Assembly: GCA_963555705.1 (NCBI GenBank) | Contig: OY743180.1 | Coordinates: 38,162,129-38,226,128, forward strand | DNA length: 64,000 bases | Source: Ligustrum vulgare | Lineage: Eukaryota; Streptophyta; Magnoliopsida; Lamiales; Oleaceae | Direction of reading: 5' to 3' | Shown here: piece after piece, positions 9,961-21,955 of the stretch | How the letters are laid out: each line of letters starts with the position of its first letter | Numbering within the stretch: the stretch's first letter is position 1 | Notes under the pieces: generated by a model | Seen by the model: only the letters and a program-made list of their open reading frames with translations | Database searches by the model: none | What the model was told of the DNA's origin: nothing | Made by a program: the position numbers and the translations under genes

Positions 9961-10045
9961 ACATTAATTATAATATATAATAATTAAAATTAAAGGATTT
10001 GTTCAAAAAGTCCGATTTTGACAAGTCTTCAAATAACTACTACAT

Positions 10046-10216
10046 TTACTCAAACTTTATTGCACAATTATTGCACAACTCTGCATAGATAGTGGTTTGT
10101 GAACCAAGAGCAAGAGTCACATTTGCTCGATCATTGCCTAAATACCTCAATGTCCACCCATCGCCTTCTTTCTCCACGTAACAAACCGATACATACACCT
10201 TGTCCAACACATCCAT
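10046..10216 (-). pseudogene. Exon-like open segment of unknown gene
   Basis: The minus strand has an acceptor-like AAATTGCAG at about 10219. An open frame follows, starting MDVLDKVYVSVCYVEKEGD, continuing WTLRYLGNDRANVTLALG and ending in TAA at 10046. The composition is clearly protein-like, in contrast with its surroundings. The protein is not recognised. Upstream in transcription order (10930-11010) is a CT-rich stretch like a plant 5' leader. It may be the last exon of a decayed host gene or of a gene fragment. Confidence 0.4.
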
Positions 10217-10946
10217 GACTGCAATTTAGTATAAAATAAATAAATTTCAATTGATCATATCTCAAAGTGCTACATTATACAAGTTAAGGTGCATATTAAT
10301 AAATTCCTCAATCAATACATGATGTGTGCTAGCTATTAACTTACATCCAATAGCACTAAACTAGCCATATTTTAAAAGGTAATTATCATACCCAATAATA
10401 GGTAGATGGTGACAGTCAGAAACTAGATAACAATATTGGTGTCTTTCTTTTAAATTGCTATTGCACTCACATGTTAACTCACAAAAAAAGAAACATATAT
10501 TTAATGAAAGTTATCACACTAAAAGTTATATGCACACTAACAATGAAAAATAATATAATAGCATGGTGTCGTTATATGACGTTATGGCAAATTTGTAAGT
10601 AAATGCATATATTAGCAAAAATGTCGTAATCCCCCAAAGTTATCTACCGTGATGACATTAGACAAATAAAATATGGTATGGATGCCTTTATACATTACAG
10701 ATAACAGCATTTGTGACGTTCTGAAAAATTCATAAGTAAATGCATATATCAACAACAATTCAGTACACCAAAACAAAATTTCAGTAAAAATAAATACAGA
10801 AATTGATATTAATGTGTATCTTTTTCTTTTCCAATTATAAAGCTAAAATGTGGATGATTTTATAAGTTTACAAAACACTCAAAGCTTCAATCGACAAAAA
10901 TGGAGGACAAACAAGAATATTTTCGGGTTTCTATGTAGAACAAAAC

Positions 10947-10948
<2 letters not shown>

Positions 10949-10986
<38 letters not shown>
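10949..10986 (+). repeat. (GA)n microsatellite
   Basis: About 19 GA units. On the minus strand it would be a CT repeat, common in plant 5' leaders, upstream of the exon-like segment at 10046-10216. Confidence 0.97.
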
Positions 10987-10989
<3 letters not shown>

Positions 10990-11500
10990 ATTTTTTGGGT
11001 GAAAAATTAGGGAATGTTTGGTTGTATCACTGTGGGGAGTATGAAATTTATTTTATATATATGGGTATTTTGGATATTGTATAATTTCTTTTATACTTTA
11101 TTTAATGAAGGATGTAATTTACCAAAACATTATTGAAGGAGAGTTATTTTACTATACTTATTTTTTGACAAGGTTCTTTAACTCAAAACCGCAATATCAA
11201 ATCAAATGAAACTAATTAAAAATTTGAGCATAAACAAATGGGGAGAAAAAAAATGGATGATTTAGTTGAATCGAAAATCAACTTTCATCAATTTTTATTA
11301 TAATTTGTCAAAAACAAATTTTAATCTATATCCAACAGATCCTAAATAAAAAATTACATATACTAATTATATACGAAAATTCGTAATAGTGGTCAACTTG
11401 CAAAATAAAGCCCATATATTATTTAAGGCACACCTTTCAGATGAGAGGTCTAGATGTCAAGAAACTTTAGTCCACTAGCAAATGTGAGGAACATGTCAAG
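10990..11500. other. AT-rich non-coding stretch
   Basis: No coding or repeat structure that I can support. Confidence 0.5.
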
Positions 11501-11504
11501 GTGG

Positions 11505-11700
11505 ACAATGAAACAAGAGGAGATTCAAAATTTTCCCCACATAAGGAGAGGAAAATGCTCCAAAATTATTTTTATTCTCTCAAATTTTCTCATCATATAT
11601 GAAAGAAAAAAACTAAGGTCGGATAAGGAGTCCGACCCTACAGTGTGTTTGAGTTTTCTCGCTTTCGCTTCATATAATTTTCCTTTAAGCTAACCAAGAG
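11505..11700 (+). repeat. LTR fragment shared with 39985-40170
   Basis: Homologous over about 190 bp to 39985-40170: AGAGGAGATTCAAA, ATAAGGAGAGGAAAA, then AAGGTCGG...GTCCGACCCTA and TTTTCCTTTAAG. In the second copy a TATA box (CTATAAATAG) precedes the shared block, so this is probably the transcribed part of an LTR. It carries a hyphenated palindrome GGTCGGA...TCCGACC. Confidence 0.65.
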
Positions 11701-12108
11701 AGTGACATGCGCCCATACATTTTCTTACCTCATCAGTTTGGATGTAAAAGGAGGGCCTCTTCATAAAACGAAGTTATTCGTTATCTAGCACAAAAAATCT
11801 CATACAAAAACCCTTGGAAAAACTCTTCAAATACATTTACAAAAATGGGTCAACGATTCAGTTCTTAGCCTAAAAACCATGATAGAACAATGAGTCAGAA
11901 TGTTGAGCTCCCTCCTGATTTTCGGAGGAAAATATGTTGGAGAAACTTTGACAACAACTACTGATCTTCGCAAGAAAAAAATTCGTGAAAATGTTATAAT
12001 ATATGGCCAATGCCATTGCATGCACAGAGCAAAATCAAAATGCTATCAATCGCAATCCGATAGATGGAGAGGTTGAGTATATAGATCTCAGACAGGATAA
12101 TCGCTGTT

Positions 12109-13588
12109 TGATAAATATGATTTACACACTTATTTTGCTTTAAATTGGCAAATTGAGCGAATTTCTACTTATAAATTGTATTTATCTTGGACAATTAGGT
12201 ATGACCTCAATTGGAAAGGAAATGGACAAGAACGAAGAGTAATTGAGCTAAAAGAAGAACAAATTTGATGTACAATGATCTAATTGAAAGAAATCAAAAG
12301 TTCAGGGACTCAATTGCAACATTCTAGAAAGATGGAGGACTAGAAGTGCAAATATTTCAAGGATATTTTTGTAATGAAAGTCAAAATGTGGGGACTAAAT
12401 TAAGGAAGACCAGAAAATGAGGGACCTGGATGCAAAAAATTGGAAAAACGCATGTGTACTATTACTGCTCGGTCGCTCGGTCATTTTAACCGCGCGGCCA
12501 ATTTTCGAACCAATTTCGAAAGTTAATTTTTTATTTTATTATTTTACGTTAAGGACGTGTTTGGCTCGGGGCTTGGACGGGTTTTTGGGACATTTTAGGT
12601 CTATTTTTGTGGGAGTATATATACCCTAACTTCCTCACTTCTCAAGAACATTTTTCTTTCTAAAACCCTAGCATCTCTTCCCTTTTCTTCTTCTTTCTTT
12701 TCTTTTCTTTTCTTTGTTTTTCTTTAGTTTGTAGTTTAGTTTGTAGTTTAGTTTTTAATTTCAAGTTCTAATCACCATTAGAGTAAGGAAGTAAGAAGTG
12801 AGGTGAGAATTTAAAGCATTGTTGAAGAAATTTTGGAGTAAAAATCAAGGCAAGTAATTTATTTTATTATCTTGTATTTTAATCTTTGATTCCTATATTT
12901 TGTGATGTATTTTTATAAACCTCAACTTTTTTGAAATATTTATACAATGAGCTAGATATTTTATGTTGGATGATTGATGTAGAGCTTAACTTAGTTTAAG
13001 TAATTTTAATGTTTGTTTGTTAATTTTGAGCTTATTTCATATGTGTTTGTTATTGAAATTATTCCATGTGTTTGATTGATCACCAAATATATGTTTTGTG
13101 AAGTGTATGATAATCATGAGATATTGTGCAATTTAAACTAAATAACAAATGTCCTAGGTATTAATTTAGGAGATAGAGATATACTCCAATCCCTAGGTGA
13201 TCCTTTTAGCTATTTTCACGACGAGTTGGTGCAATTGATTGAATTTTAATAGATATAGAGATATAGTAGGTTAAACCAATTGATTATGGTTACTCGAGAG
13301 AGGTAATTAGCTAAACTTGAAAAATTGGGTCTAACATTGTAAATAAGTAATTTATTAATTTGCATGTGTTAAGAAATTACTTATGTGAGAGTTAAGTGAA
13401 ATCATGGATCCTATTTTATTTTCCATTTTCCTTATTTTAATTTGGTTTAAAGTTAGTTTCTTTAATTTAGAAACTAGAGTGTAATTAAGTATATATTCCT
13501 TGTGGGATCTACAATCTGAACTCAAAAAATTCACTTTATTACTTGTATACGACCCATGCACTTGTAGTACACACTATTTTTGTGAATA
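12109..13588 (+). repeat. Degenerate Athila-type LTR
   Basis: Begins TGATAAATATGATTTACACAC, like the start of the intact Athila-type LTR at 20009. It contains a TATA box (GTATATATAC, 12615-12623) and a leader, and is followed at the same spacing (AGTTTT) by a tRNA-Asp-type primer-binding site. A CpG-rich GGTCGCTCGGTC...CCGCGCGG stretch lies about 130 bp upstream of the TATA box. The body has diverged from the 20009 LTR, and the internal region is cut off by the hAT element at 13793. Confidence 0.7.
12615..12623 (+). promoter_or_regulatory. TATA box in Athila-type LTR
   Basis: GTATATATAC followed 40 bp later by a pyrimidine-rich leader, as in plant LTR promoters. Confidence 0.5.
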
Positions 13589-13594
13589 AGTTTT

Positions 13595-13612
13595 TGACGC
13601 CGTTATCGGGGA
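13595..13612 (+). other. Primer-binding site, tRNA-Asp type, mutated
   Basis: Reads TGACGCCGTTATCGGGGA. Compared with the usual plant TGGCGCCGTTGCCGGGGA it has two G-to-A transitions, consistent with an old methylated copy. Confidence 0.8.
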
Positions 13613-14059
13613 ATGTTTTTACTTTGATTATTGACCTCGAAGGATTTACAGAAAAATTCATATATACCTATAGTAAAAATAATAATTCCAAATCTACTAT
13701 AAATTTGAATAAATTTCTAAAATACTATATAATGTATATAACTATATCATATATACTTTTTCCTATAATTATGCTCACAATAATATTGTAGCCAGAGGTG
13801 GCAAACGGGTCGAGCCGCTTTTCGGCTCGCGAAAACACGAGCCGAGGGCCGCTCGACTCGTCAAACTCACGAGCTCGTGGGCGAGCCAATCACCAGCTCG
13901 GCTCATGGTTCAACTAGCGGCTCGTTGGAACGAGCCACGAGCGGCTCGTACCAACGAGCTTAATGAGCCGTCGAGCTGAGCTGCTAGCCGACTCGTCTAA
14001 AACAAAAAATTAAAAATTAAAATAAATAAAAATTGCATGCAACGGTCAAGTGACTGTTG

Positions 14060-14145
14060 CATGCATGGTGACCAGAACGGTCACATTTTGTGATCGTTCT
14101 GGTCACAGAACACAAGTGACCAAATGTGATCGTTCTGGTCACATA
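14060..14145. repeat. Palindromic repeats upstream of the hAT transposase
   Basis: Three copies of a GTGATCGTTCTGGTCAC-type word in both orientations can pair into hairpins. It lies between the subterminal repeats and the transposase leader, and may bind transposase or regulate expression (inference). Confidence 0.6.
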
Positions 14146-14468
14146 TTTTTTTTTCTTATCCTATAAATACTACACTAACACAACTTCATTTCTACAATTT
14201 TACAACCCTCTAAATTATTCTAATTCTTATTCTTCACACTACACCCTTCCTCTACTATATTTACTCTAGTTTCTACAATTCTACATTACAAATATACAAT
14301 CTTATCTACGTCTACAAGTCTTCAATTACAAGTTTTAAGCTTGTTTACCAATACTTAGTTACATATTTGATATTTCAATTTCAATATCTCAATTTGTCAT
14401 TACATCTCTTAATTACAGATATTTCATTTTATATTTCAATTTTTTCACACAACATCACACACAAAAGA

Positions 14469-16694
14469 ATGGATCCCAGCAGCCGAAAATTTGTTAATGA
14501 ATTGTTCGATGGTCCACCTGGATTTGGGGGGCATGATGACTCAACACCACAATCTCACGCTCATTTCGAAGATTAATTTTCCGGTCTCAACGACATACCA
14601 ATTCCTGACAATATTGAAGAAGATCCATTAAATCAACGAATCGATTTAGACGATGTTGAAGAAGATCCAGATGTTCAAATCTTACAAAATGATCCCGATA
14701 TTCCTGACGCAAGAGGAAAAAGAAAAGCTAGAAAAGGTAAGAAACCAACTTCAAAGTGTTTGGATCACTTTAAATTAGTCGCAACGGAAAAAAAAATTGA
14801 AGGAGAAGATGAATTTAAAGCTGTGTGCAAATATTGTGCACAACAATTGGCATGGACAAAGGGGATTTGTACTACACACCTCAACCGTCACTATCGCAAG
14901 TGTCAGACCAAGCACTGGTTCGTTGAATCGAATCAAAGTCAACTACAATTTGGTTCATCGATCGCTAGTGGTTCTGGAGTGGGATCTACAACACTTTCAA
15001 ATTGGATGTATTCTGAAGCAGAGAATCGAACTGGGATGGTTCAATTCGTTGCGGGGGCAGAGTTGCCACTAAGCATAGTGGACAACGAACATTTTGTTAC
15101 ATAAATCAAGCGTTATCTTCAGCCCAGGTACGTTGATATTACTCGAAACACTCTACGTTCTGATACAATACAATATTATCTTAAAACTAAGAAACAATTA
15201 ATAGTCGATTTAAATAACTATGGTGGTGTTATTTCTTTTACTTCCGATCTTTGGGAAGGTATTAACAAAAAATGTTATATTGCTGCAACTACATACTACA
15301 TTGATCCACTTTGGGTTATGCATAAAAAAATTATTGCTTTTAAAATTCTAGAATCTCCTCATAACGCAGCCAACATATTTAATGCTATACTTCATATTGT
15401 TAGAGAATATGAGTTCGAAAGTAAAATTCGATCATTTACTTTCGATAATGCTAATGTAAATAAGCCTGTAGTAGATAAATTATGTAGAATTCTTAATCCT
15501 GATTTTGGTGATTTCTTATTCCATGTTAGATGTGTATGTCATTTTTTAAATTTAATTGTTCAAGATGGCTTGAAACATATTAAAGATGAAATGGATAAAA
15601 TTAGAGATTCTATAGTGTACATAACCATATCACCGAGTAGAAAACGATATTTTGAAGATATGTGTTCACAATACAATTTAGATTATAAGAAATTTATCAC
15701 CGACGTAGGTCATAGGTGGAACTCTACATACTTGTTACTTAAATCATGCGAAGGTTATGAATACATAATAATGGAATATTATAACAGTAAAACACTTAGA
15801 AAGACGATGATCCTCTATTAATAGAATCGGATTGGGAAGCTGTTTTTAAAGTGAAATTTTTTTTGACAAATTTTTACGATTCAACCAACATATTATCTGG
15901 GGTATATTACTCAACTAGTTCAAGAGTTCTTGACCGTCTTTATATTATTGCAAGAACTTTTTATAGATATAGATATGACTCATTTTTTACTGAAATGATA
16001 ATTGCTGTGGAAATGAAATTTAGAAAATATTGGGAAGATTTACCTATGTTATTTCCCTTAGCATGCATAATGGACCGGCGTTTCAATTTAAAGGATACGA
16101 AAATTCTTGTTTCAAAAATCAATAGCTCGTTGATTTTGGATAAACCTATCACTTATAATAATTTAGAAAGCACACTAGTAAACATGTATACTGTATATGC
16201 TGCACGATTAGGAACTACTATTTGTTATACACAATCTGCACCATCACGTGGCACTACACTTGGAGACGACGAAGTAGAATTATACAATTTAATGGAAGAA
16301 ATGAGTCAAGTACAAGGAACTTCTTATTACAGTAGGTCTTCTAGTACCAACGAATCAGGTTCACTTCGAATACCTGAAGAATTGAAAATTTATTTTGGAC
16401 AAGATCTACTTAGAAATGTAGAGTCTACTAATTCTTTAGAATTTGATTTGCTTCATTATTAGCGAACAAACGAATGAAAATATCCGATTGTTTTCGCCAT
16501 AGCAAAAGATCTACTAACACCTCCGGTTAGCACGGTAGCTTCGGAGTATGCTTTTAGTGCAGGTAAAAGGGTTTTGTCAAAAGTCAGGAACCGACTCAAA
16601 GAAGATATTTTGGAAGGGTTGATGCGTGTCAAAGATTGGCAAGACGGTGATTTACTCATACAACATAAGTATGCCAAAATTGTATGTAGTTAGA
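14469..16694 (+). pseudogene. hAT transposase pseudogene (BED finger, RNase H-like core, dimerisation domain)
   Basis: The first frame starts at ATG 14469. A BED zinc finger follows (CKYCAQQLAW...HLNRHYRKC, about 14820-14910), then the core (SFTSDLWEG, FTFDNANVN, VRCVCHFLNL, GHRWNSTYLLL) and, in a shifted frame, the C-terminal hAT dimerisation region (PPVSTVASEYAFSAGKRVLS, about 16520-16580). Damage: in-frame TAA at 14574 and 15102, a one-base shift near 15800-15820, and TAG at 16460 (a tryptophan position) and TGA at 16475. All domains are present in order, so decay is recent but complete. Confidence 0.92.
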
Positions 16695-17226
16695 TAAATG
16701 ATATTTTAACTTTAAATTCTTAATTTCTTTATATATATAAAATAAAATATAATTTTGATTTCAAAACAAAAATTGTACATGTAACAAATTGTTCGTTTAC
16801 AATTTTAACTCAGCCTACTAGAATATTCAATTATTCAATTAAGACAATTTAGTAGCCGGTCCTAAGCCAGGGAAAAAGGAGGAGGGTTTTATTTTATTTT
16901 TTAAACTTTTAAATTTTAATTTATTAACTTAATTTTAGTTTTTATCTTTTCAAATTATAATTGGATATTTGATTATTTTAACAAGTTTTTATTTACGTTA
17001 TAAACTTATAAATTATAATTAATCATTTTGACTTTCAATTTAATTCACTAATATCTAACAAGTTAAAGTATAACATTATTTTTTTACTTATTAAGTAATT
17101 AATAATTTATTTAATATATAACTTATAAGTTATAACTAATTACAAATTTATATCAATAATATTAATATTCAAGACTTCAAGTATTTTAACTACTGATTGT
17201 CGACTAAATCAACGTAAGAGGGGATT

Positions 17227-17229
17227 TTG

Positions 17230-17290
<61 letters not shown>
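17227..17290 (+). repeat. (AT)n microsatellite in the hAT 3' region
   Basis: About 30 AT units just inside the 3' subterminal repeats of the hAT element. Confidence 0.97.
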
Positions 17291-17291
<1 letters not shown>

Positions 17292-17351
17292 CGAGTCGAG
17301 CACATCAAGCCACGAGTCGAGTCGGCTCGACTCGGCCCAATGCCACCTCTA

Positions 17352-20008
17352 ATTGTAACCGATGATTTAAAACCACCACACATTAACCAGCATTTACTTC
17401 ATTTCCAAAATAAGATTCTTTTACCTTAAAAGCTTAAACAAAAATACATTGCATTAGAGGATAATCTGTTGCGGGGCTTTCCATATATATTAGAGAATCA
17501 AATGGTTTCCTCAGTGTAATCTACAAGTTGGGTTCTTGTTACAAACGGTTTAAAATATTTCGCATCCGAAGGTAAATTCAACGTCAACACAAATTTTGTG
17601 TTTACTTTTGTAATACCGCTTTTCATTTTACGCGCATCTTTAAATTCTACGAAATATTAATGTTAATTTTATTATAAATTTTAAATTTGATAATTTTAAT
17701 GTCTATAATTTGAATTATTTTACAGTGGAAGGATTTGGGCGCCGTCTCAATCAATGTGTCAATTAGAAAGTTATAAATGGTTTACGTGCAATTTTACGTG
17801 ATTATTTGTCTTGTTACCTAAGCATACTATTTTCAAAAAAAGAAAAAAGATATGTTAAATTGAAAGTTGGGGGAAAGTTTTGTAACAATTGGAGAGTAAA
17901 TATAACTTATGGACTTAATTATGCAAATAGAGAGAAATGAGGGACGAATTTGCAAATTCCAAAAGATTTAATTTTAATCCTACCCTAAACCCCCCCAGCT
18001 CTCACTCTCAATTCTCTCCCTCAAGCTCACAGTCGACTCCTCTCTCGGTCTCTCATCCCTCACCGACATCACCACCACCACCTCGCCGGCTCTTCAGCCT
18101 CGACGGTAAACCCGTCCCTCTTCCCTCTACAGCGAACACACGGTAAAAAAAAAATTAATAATCCACTCCTCTTCCTCCCTCCTTCGCGCGCTGTCACATA
18201 TAATGGCTAATGCACACACACTTACACGCACACACATAATTGTGGATAAAGATGCATATATTGATTTTATGAGTATAGATGTATGCATTGGTAAATTTTT
18301 ATAATCTCATATTCGAATTTTTGTCTAGATTCCGAATTTTAATTATTAGTTGGAGCTTTGGTTAGTGATTATAGGTATGTGTAGGTTTCTGTATATGTAT
18401 ATATATGTTATATGTTATGTAAGTGCACTTTTCAAATTTACGAATTTACAGATTTAATTGAAATCCCTTAGTTAAAGTTTGAATTATAATGGTAAATTTT
18501 CATATTTAGAATTATGAAAATACTTGCTTAAATTTGTGTTGGAACTATAATTTTCAAATTCGTGAATAGTTACAGTTTTGATCGAGTATTTTTTTTTAAA
18601 AAAAAATTGAATATGTAACTTTTAGTTTGGGTTTAAATTAAAAGATTAGAAACCTTTTTAAATTGCATCAAAATTTACCTCTTGCTTTGAATATGGTGTT
18701 AAATGCATTGGTCATAGGATAATGTCACGTTTTGAGTTGAAAGTTATATTTTATTTAATGAATGGTTATAAATTAGGAAGTTTTGGCACATTGACGCTTG
18801 GGCAACCTAGACACCTCCACGTGTTATCTAAAGAAAGACGTTAAATACTAAGGATGTCGGATAAGTAAACTTCCCCCATTTCCCTCAAAGTTGAATGTCT
18901 AACGTGGAATTAATGTGCTTAATTGACATTCTCGTTAATTTCCAAATTTTGATGCTTTTGGTTTACGATTTGCAAGTATATATGTGTTATTTAAGGAAAT
19001 GTTCAAGTATGCACGTTATCATGTCATTGCATTATCAAGCATGCATTGACATCGAAATTGGAAAGCCAAATGTTCTCAAATGAAAAATGTGGAAATGTGA
19101 AAGTTTTCTCAAAATATATGTATCTCAGGTTTTAAGAAAGATAATGGGCGTACTTCTATGTCATGAAAGAAGTGAGTGAGGAATAGGGCGCGGGGAACCA
19201 GCGTACCCGAATTAAGTCACTTTGCGACGAAATGTTCAATCGCTTTGTTGTAGACTGTTAAACCGCTTTACGGTGGAAATATGAATGTTAACCTGGTTTC
19301 AAATAGGAATTTCCCTCTGCTCTCCGATTGACTAGAAGATATACCAAGTGAGCTCACGATGGAAATGAAGTAAAAGTTTTGAAATGTTTAAGAGAAAGTT
19401 TGAAAGTTCTGAAAAGTAAAGTAAGTGGAGATAAATATTTCGAATTTATTTAAAGCATTTCATATCATAAGCATGCATCACTTGCATAAAGTTTACTTAC
19501 TGACCTTTAGCTCACCCCAATCTCTCTCCAATATTTCAGGTGACGAAAGTTAGATGATACGAGGAGAGCATTTGGTGGCAGACTCAGACAGTACCCGTCT
19601 CCATTTGTTTTAAATATAGTTAAATTAGAATTTACTTAAGTTTCTCATTAATTATTTCTTATTCATTCATTTTTGATAATTGTTTGGTCGGAGTTAGCTT
19701 GGAATAAGTAATTGCATCGTATTAGAGATTAAACTACCTCCTATTTCCTTGTTGAAGTTTACTGATTTGGAATTATTATGTTGAGGAGTTTGGGTTTGAT
19801 TGAAATGATTTTGGTGATGTTGGTTATTGAATGAGTTGAGATTTATGTTTTAAAATTGTTATGATGTCCCTCTACAAGTTGGCTAAGTCCAATTTATAAA
19901 GGGAATTTTGTCGAAATTTCTTTAGAATATTTCAATAGAAAGTGAAACTTTTAGTATTTGAAATGTTTTAATTCTGCATTTAAAGTGAAAGGAAGTTAGC
20001 ACGTGTAG
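17352..20008 (+). repeat. Probable chromovirus-type LTR sequence (part)
   Basis: No long coding frame. From about 17930 there is a leader-like stretch rich in C, T and CACC, followed by AT-rich sequence. A GC-richer block at 19180-19590 (GGGCGCGGGGAACCAGCG and CTTTAGCTCACCCCAATCTC) resembles the transcribed part of plant Tekay/Del-type LTRs. The flank beyond the Athila element (CCTAGGTTTAAGATTTTAAA at 28455) could be its 3' end. The class call is by resemblance only. Confidence 0.4.
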
Positions 20009-21760
20009 TGATAAGTGTATTTTATACACTTATTTATCTATCGAAATTAGGATATTATAATATTTTTTCTTGAATAAATTCTACGTAATTGTTATTATTT
20101 ACATTATTTCAGGGTTTTGTCCCAAAATCAAGAAAATGAGGAATTGAAGTAATTATTCAACAAGTGGATGGAAAAACTCAATTTTGGATGCAATTGACGA
20201 CAAAACGAAGATAAGAGGTCAAAATGAATTATTTGGCAAAAATGAGGCTTTAGTAGTAAAACCTACCCAATACTACTTGGGCCTCATAATCAATTGCAAG
20301 GAAAACTTTTGGCCCAAATTATTGCATGACTAATTGGAGTTTAAAAACCTATCAATATATATACACAACAGCCGAGGGAGAGCTTGGGGGGAGCAGCCGT
20401 GAGGGTCAAAAACGAAAGAGAAGAGCTGCTGGGCGAGAGAGAGCCGTGAGTTGAGAAATCAGAGGCGCAACTTTGAGAAAAAAGTGTGGGCTGCTGGAAT
20501 TAAAACTTGAGTGTGGCTGGTACAATTAGAGAAGGAGTTCACGGCTGGGGAGAATAAAAACAGATTAGTCGGCTGTGCATGAAAGAAGGAGCTCTCGGCT
20601 GATTGTAAACTAAACAGGGAGTGATCTTTGGTATATATATATATACACGGTGCTGGTGCAAGAATAAAGAGTGGGGGTTGTGAGAAATACATATAGATAC
20701 ACAGAAATTGGAAGCTGTGAAAGAAACAAAAATTGAGCTGGGAGGTTGCACTTGGGGAATATTTAAAAAGGTGAACATGCAATTAAAAGACTGGGGGCTC
20801 TAGTGGGAGAAAACCATATATTGGCAGTGGAGGAGAAACAAATAAAAGGCAGAAAATTGAAGCAATTGGAAGAGCTGACTGGTTGATTAATTGGAGTTAA
20901 CGGCTGTTTACAGTGGTGATGTTAATTCTTCAATTATTTAAACTCCAAGTTTTATTTTTATTATTTATTGCTTTTTATTTCACAAACATGAGTAGCTAAA
21001 TTTTATAATCGGGATTAACGATTTAGATTTAATGTTTCTTGTTTGATTTTAATTCTCAAGTTGGTGCTTTGATATTTATGTATTGATTTTATTATTGCGT
21101 TTAACGCTTGAGTTGTTTGATCACCAATTCATGAATTAATGATTGTTTTCATAATTCGAGAGGTGAGTTAACAATTAGATCACGTAATAAAATCCGGCAA
21201 TTTCAACAAAAAGATAGAGATATGAATTTGTGGTTGCATGTGGTCACGTAGGAATTCTTAGGAAATTTAATGCATTTAGCTAAGGAGAACTCTGACCCGC
21301 TGTAGAGATACATGGTTGACTTAGTTAAATAGGTCTAATTTGAACTCGAGAAAGGTAAATTAGATACAAGCGTGAATTCGACCAAATACAATTTTAGAAA
21401 ACAACTTGAGATGAGAAATTAAGCTAGAATGTTATTTCGAAATCGTTAGTCCCGATATTCATTCAATTGCTAAAAATCCACCACGTTTCTTTCTTGCTTT
21501 CGTTAATTGCTTTTAGTTTAATTTGTTATTGTTTATTTTAATTGATTTGTTTATTTCATTGATTTCCAATTATTTGTCGTTTTTGTTTTTATTATTTTAC
21601 AATTTATTTTCTTAGTTAGTTTTGGTTTTCGTTTAGGAATTCTATATTCGAAGTAAATCGATAACGAATTAAATAGTTCTCGTGGGATCGACAACTCGGA
21701 CTCAAAAGTCCACTTTTATTACTTGTAGCGATATCGTACACTTGCGATTTCACACCAACA
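20009..21760 (+). repeat. 5' LTR of Athila-type element
   Basis: 1752 bp, starting TGATAAGTGTATTTTATAC and ending CACACCAACA. It has a TATA box at 20356 and a G-rich leader with GAGAGCC and GCCGTGAG words. The same sequence occurs at 26703-28454. Confidence 0.95.
20356..20364 (+). promoter_or_regulatory. TATA box of Athila-type LTR
   Basis: TATATATAC at about 350 bp into the LTR, preceding a purine-rich leader. Identical in the 3' LTR near 27050. Confidence 0.55.
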
Positions 21761-21766
21761 AGTTTT

Positions 21767-21784
21767 TGGCGCCGTTGCCGGAGA
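21767..21784 (+). other. Primer-binding site, tRNA-Asp type
   Basis: TGGCGCCGTTGCCGGAGA, six bases after the LTR end, as usual for Athila-type elements. One base differs from the common GGGGA ending. Confidence 0.88.
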
Positions 21785-21955
21785 CTATTTCAATTTGTTG
21801 TTTATTTATTTTGATTTTTAGCATTCTTAGCTTTTAGATTTAGTTTGCCTTAAGTTTTTAGTATTTTGATTCATAATAAACAAAAACATAAAAAATTCTC
21901 AAAATTTTCAAAAAAAAAAAAAAAAAAAAAAAAAAAGAAATCTTCTTGTCCTTTT

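Larger units (their letters stand above)
13793..17351 (+). mobile_element. hAT transposon with decayed transposase
   Basis: Termini CAGAGGTGGCA and, reversed, TAGAGGTGGCA are inverted repeats typical of hAT elements. They are flanked by 8-bp duplications ATTGTAGC (13785-13792) and ATTGTAAC (17352-17359), one mismatch. Both ends carry many GAGCCG/CGGCTC subterminal motifs. The interior encodes a BED-finger hAT transposase with stops. The element sits just inside the old Athila-type LTR internal region. Confidence 0.93.

Noticed and set aside
17937..18146. Proline/serine-rich 69-codon frame
   Set aside because: Low-complexity leader-like sequence typical of an LTR transcript start; no conserved protein.
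20459..20782. Minus-strand open frames in the Athila LTR (repeated at 27153-27476)
   Set aside because: They are the reverse of the LTR leader, occur in both LTRs and have no protein similarity I can recognise.
21866..21955. N-terminal extension of the Athila gag with a run of lysines
   Set aside because: It is translated from a poly(A) tract upstream of the conserved MLRSQRG-type start, so I start the gene at 21956.
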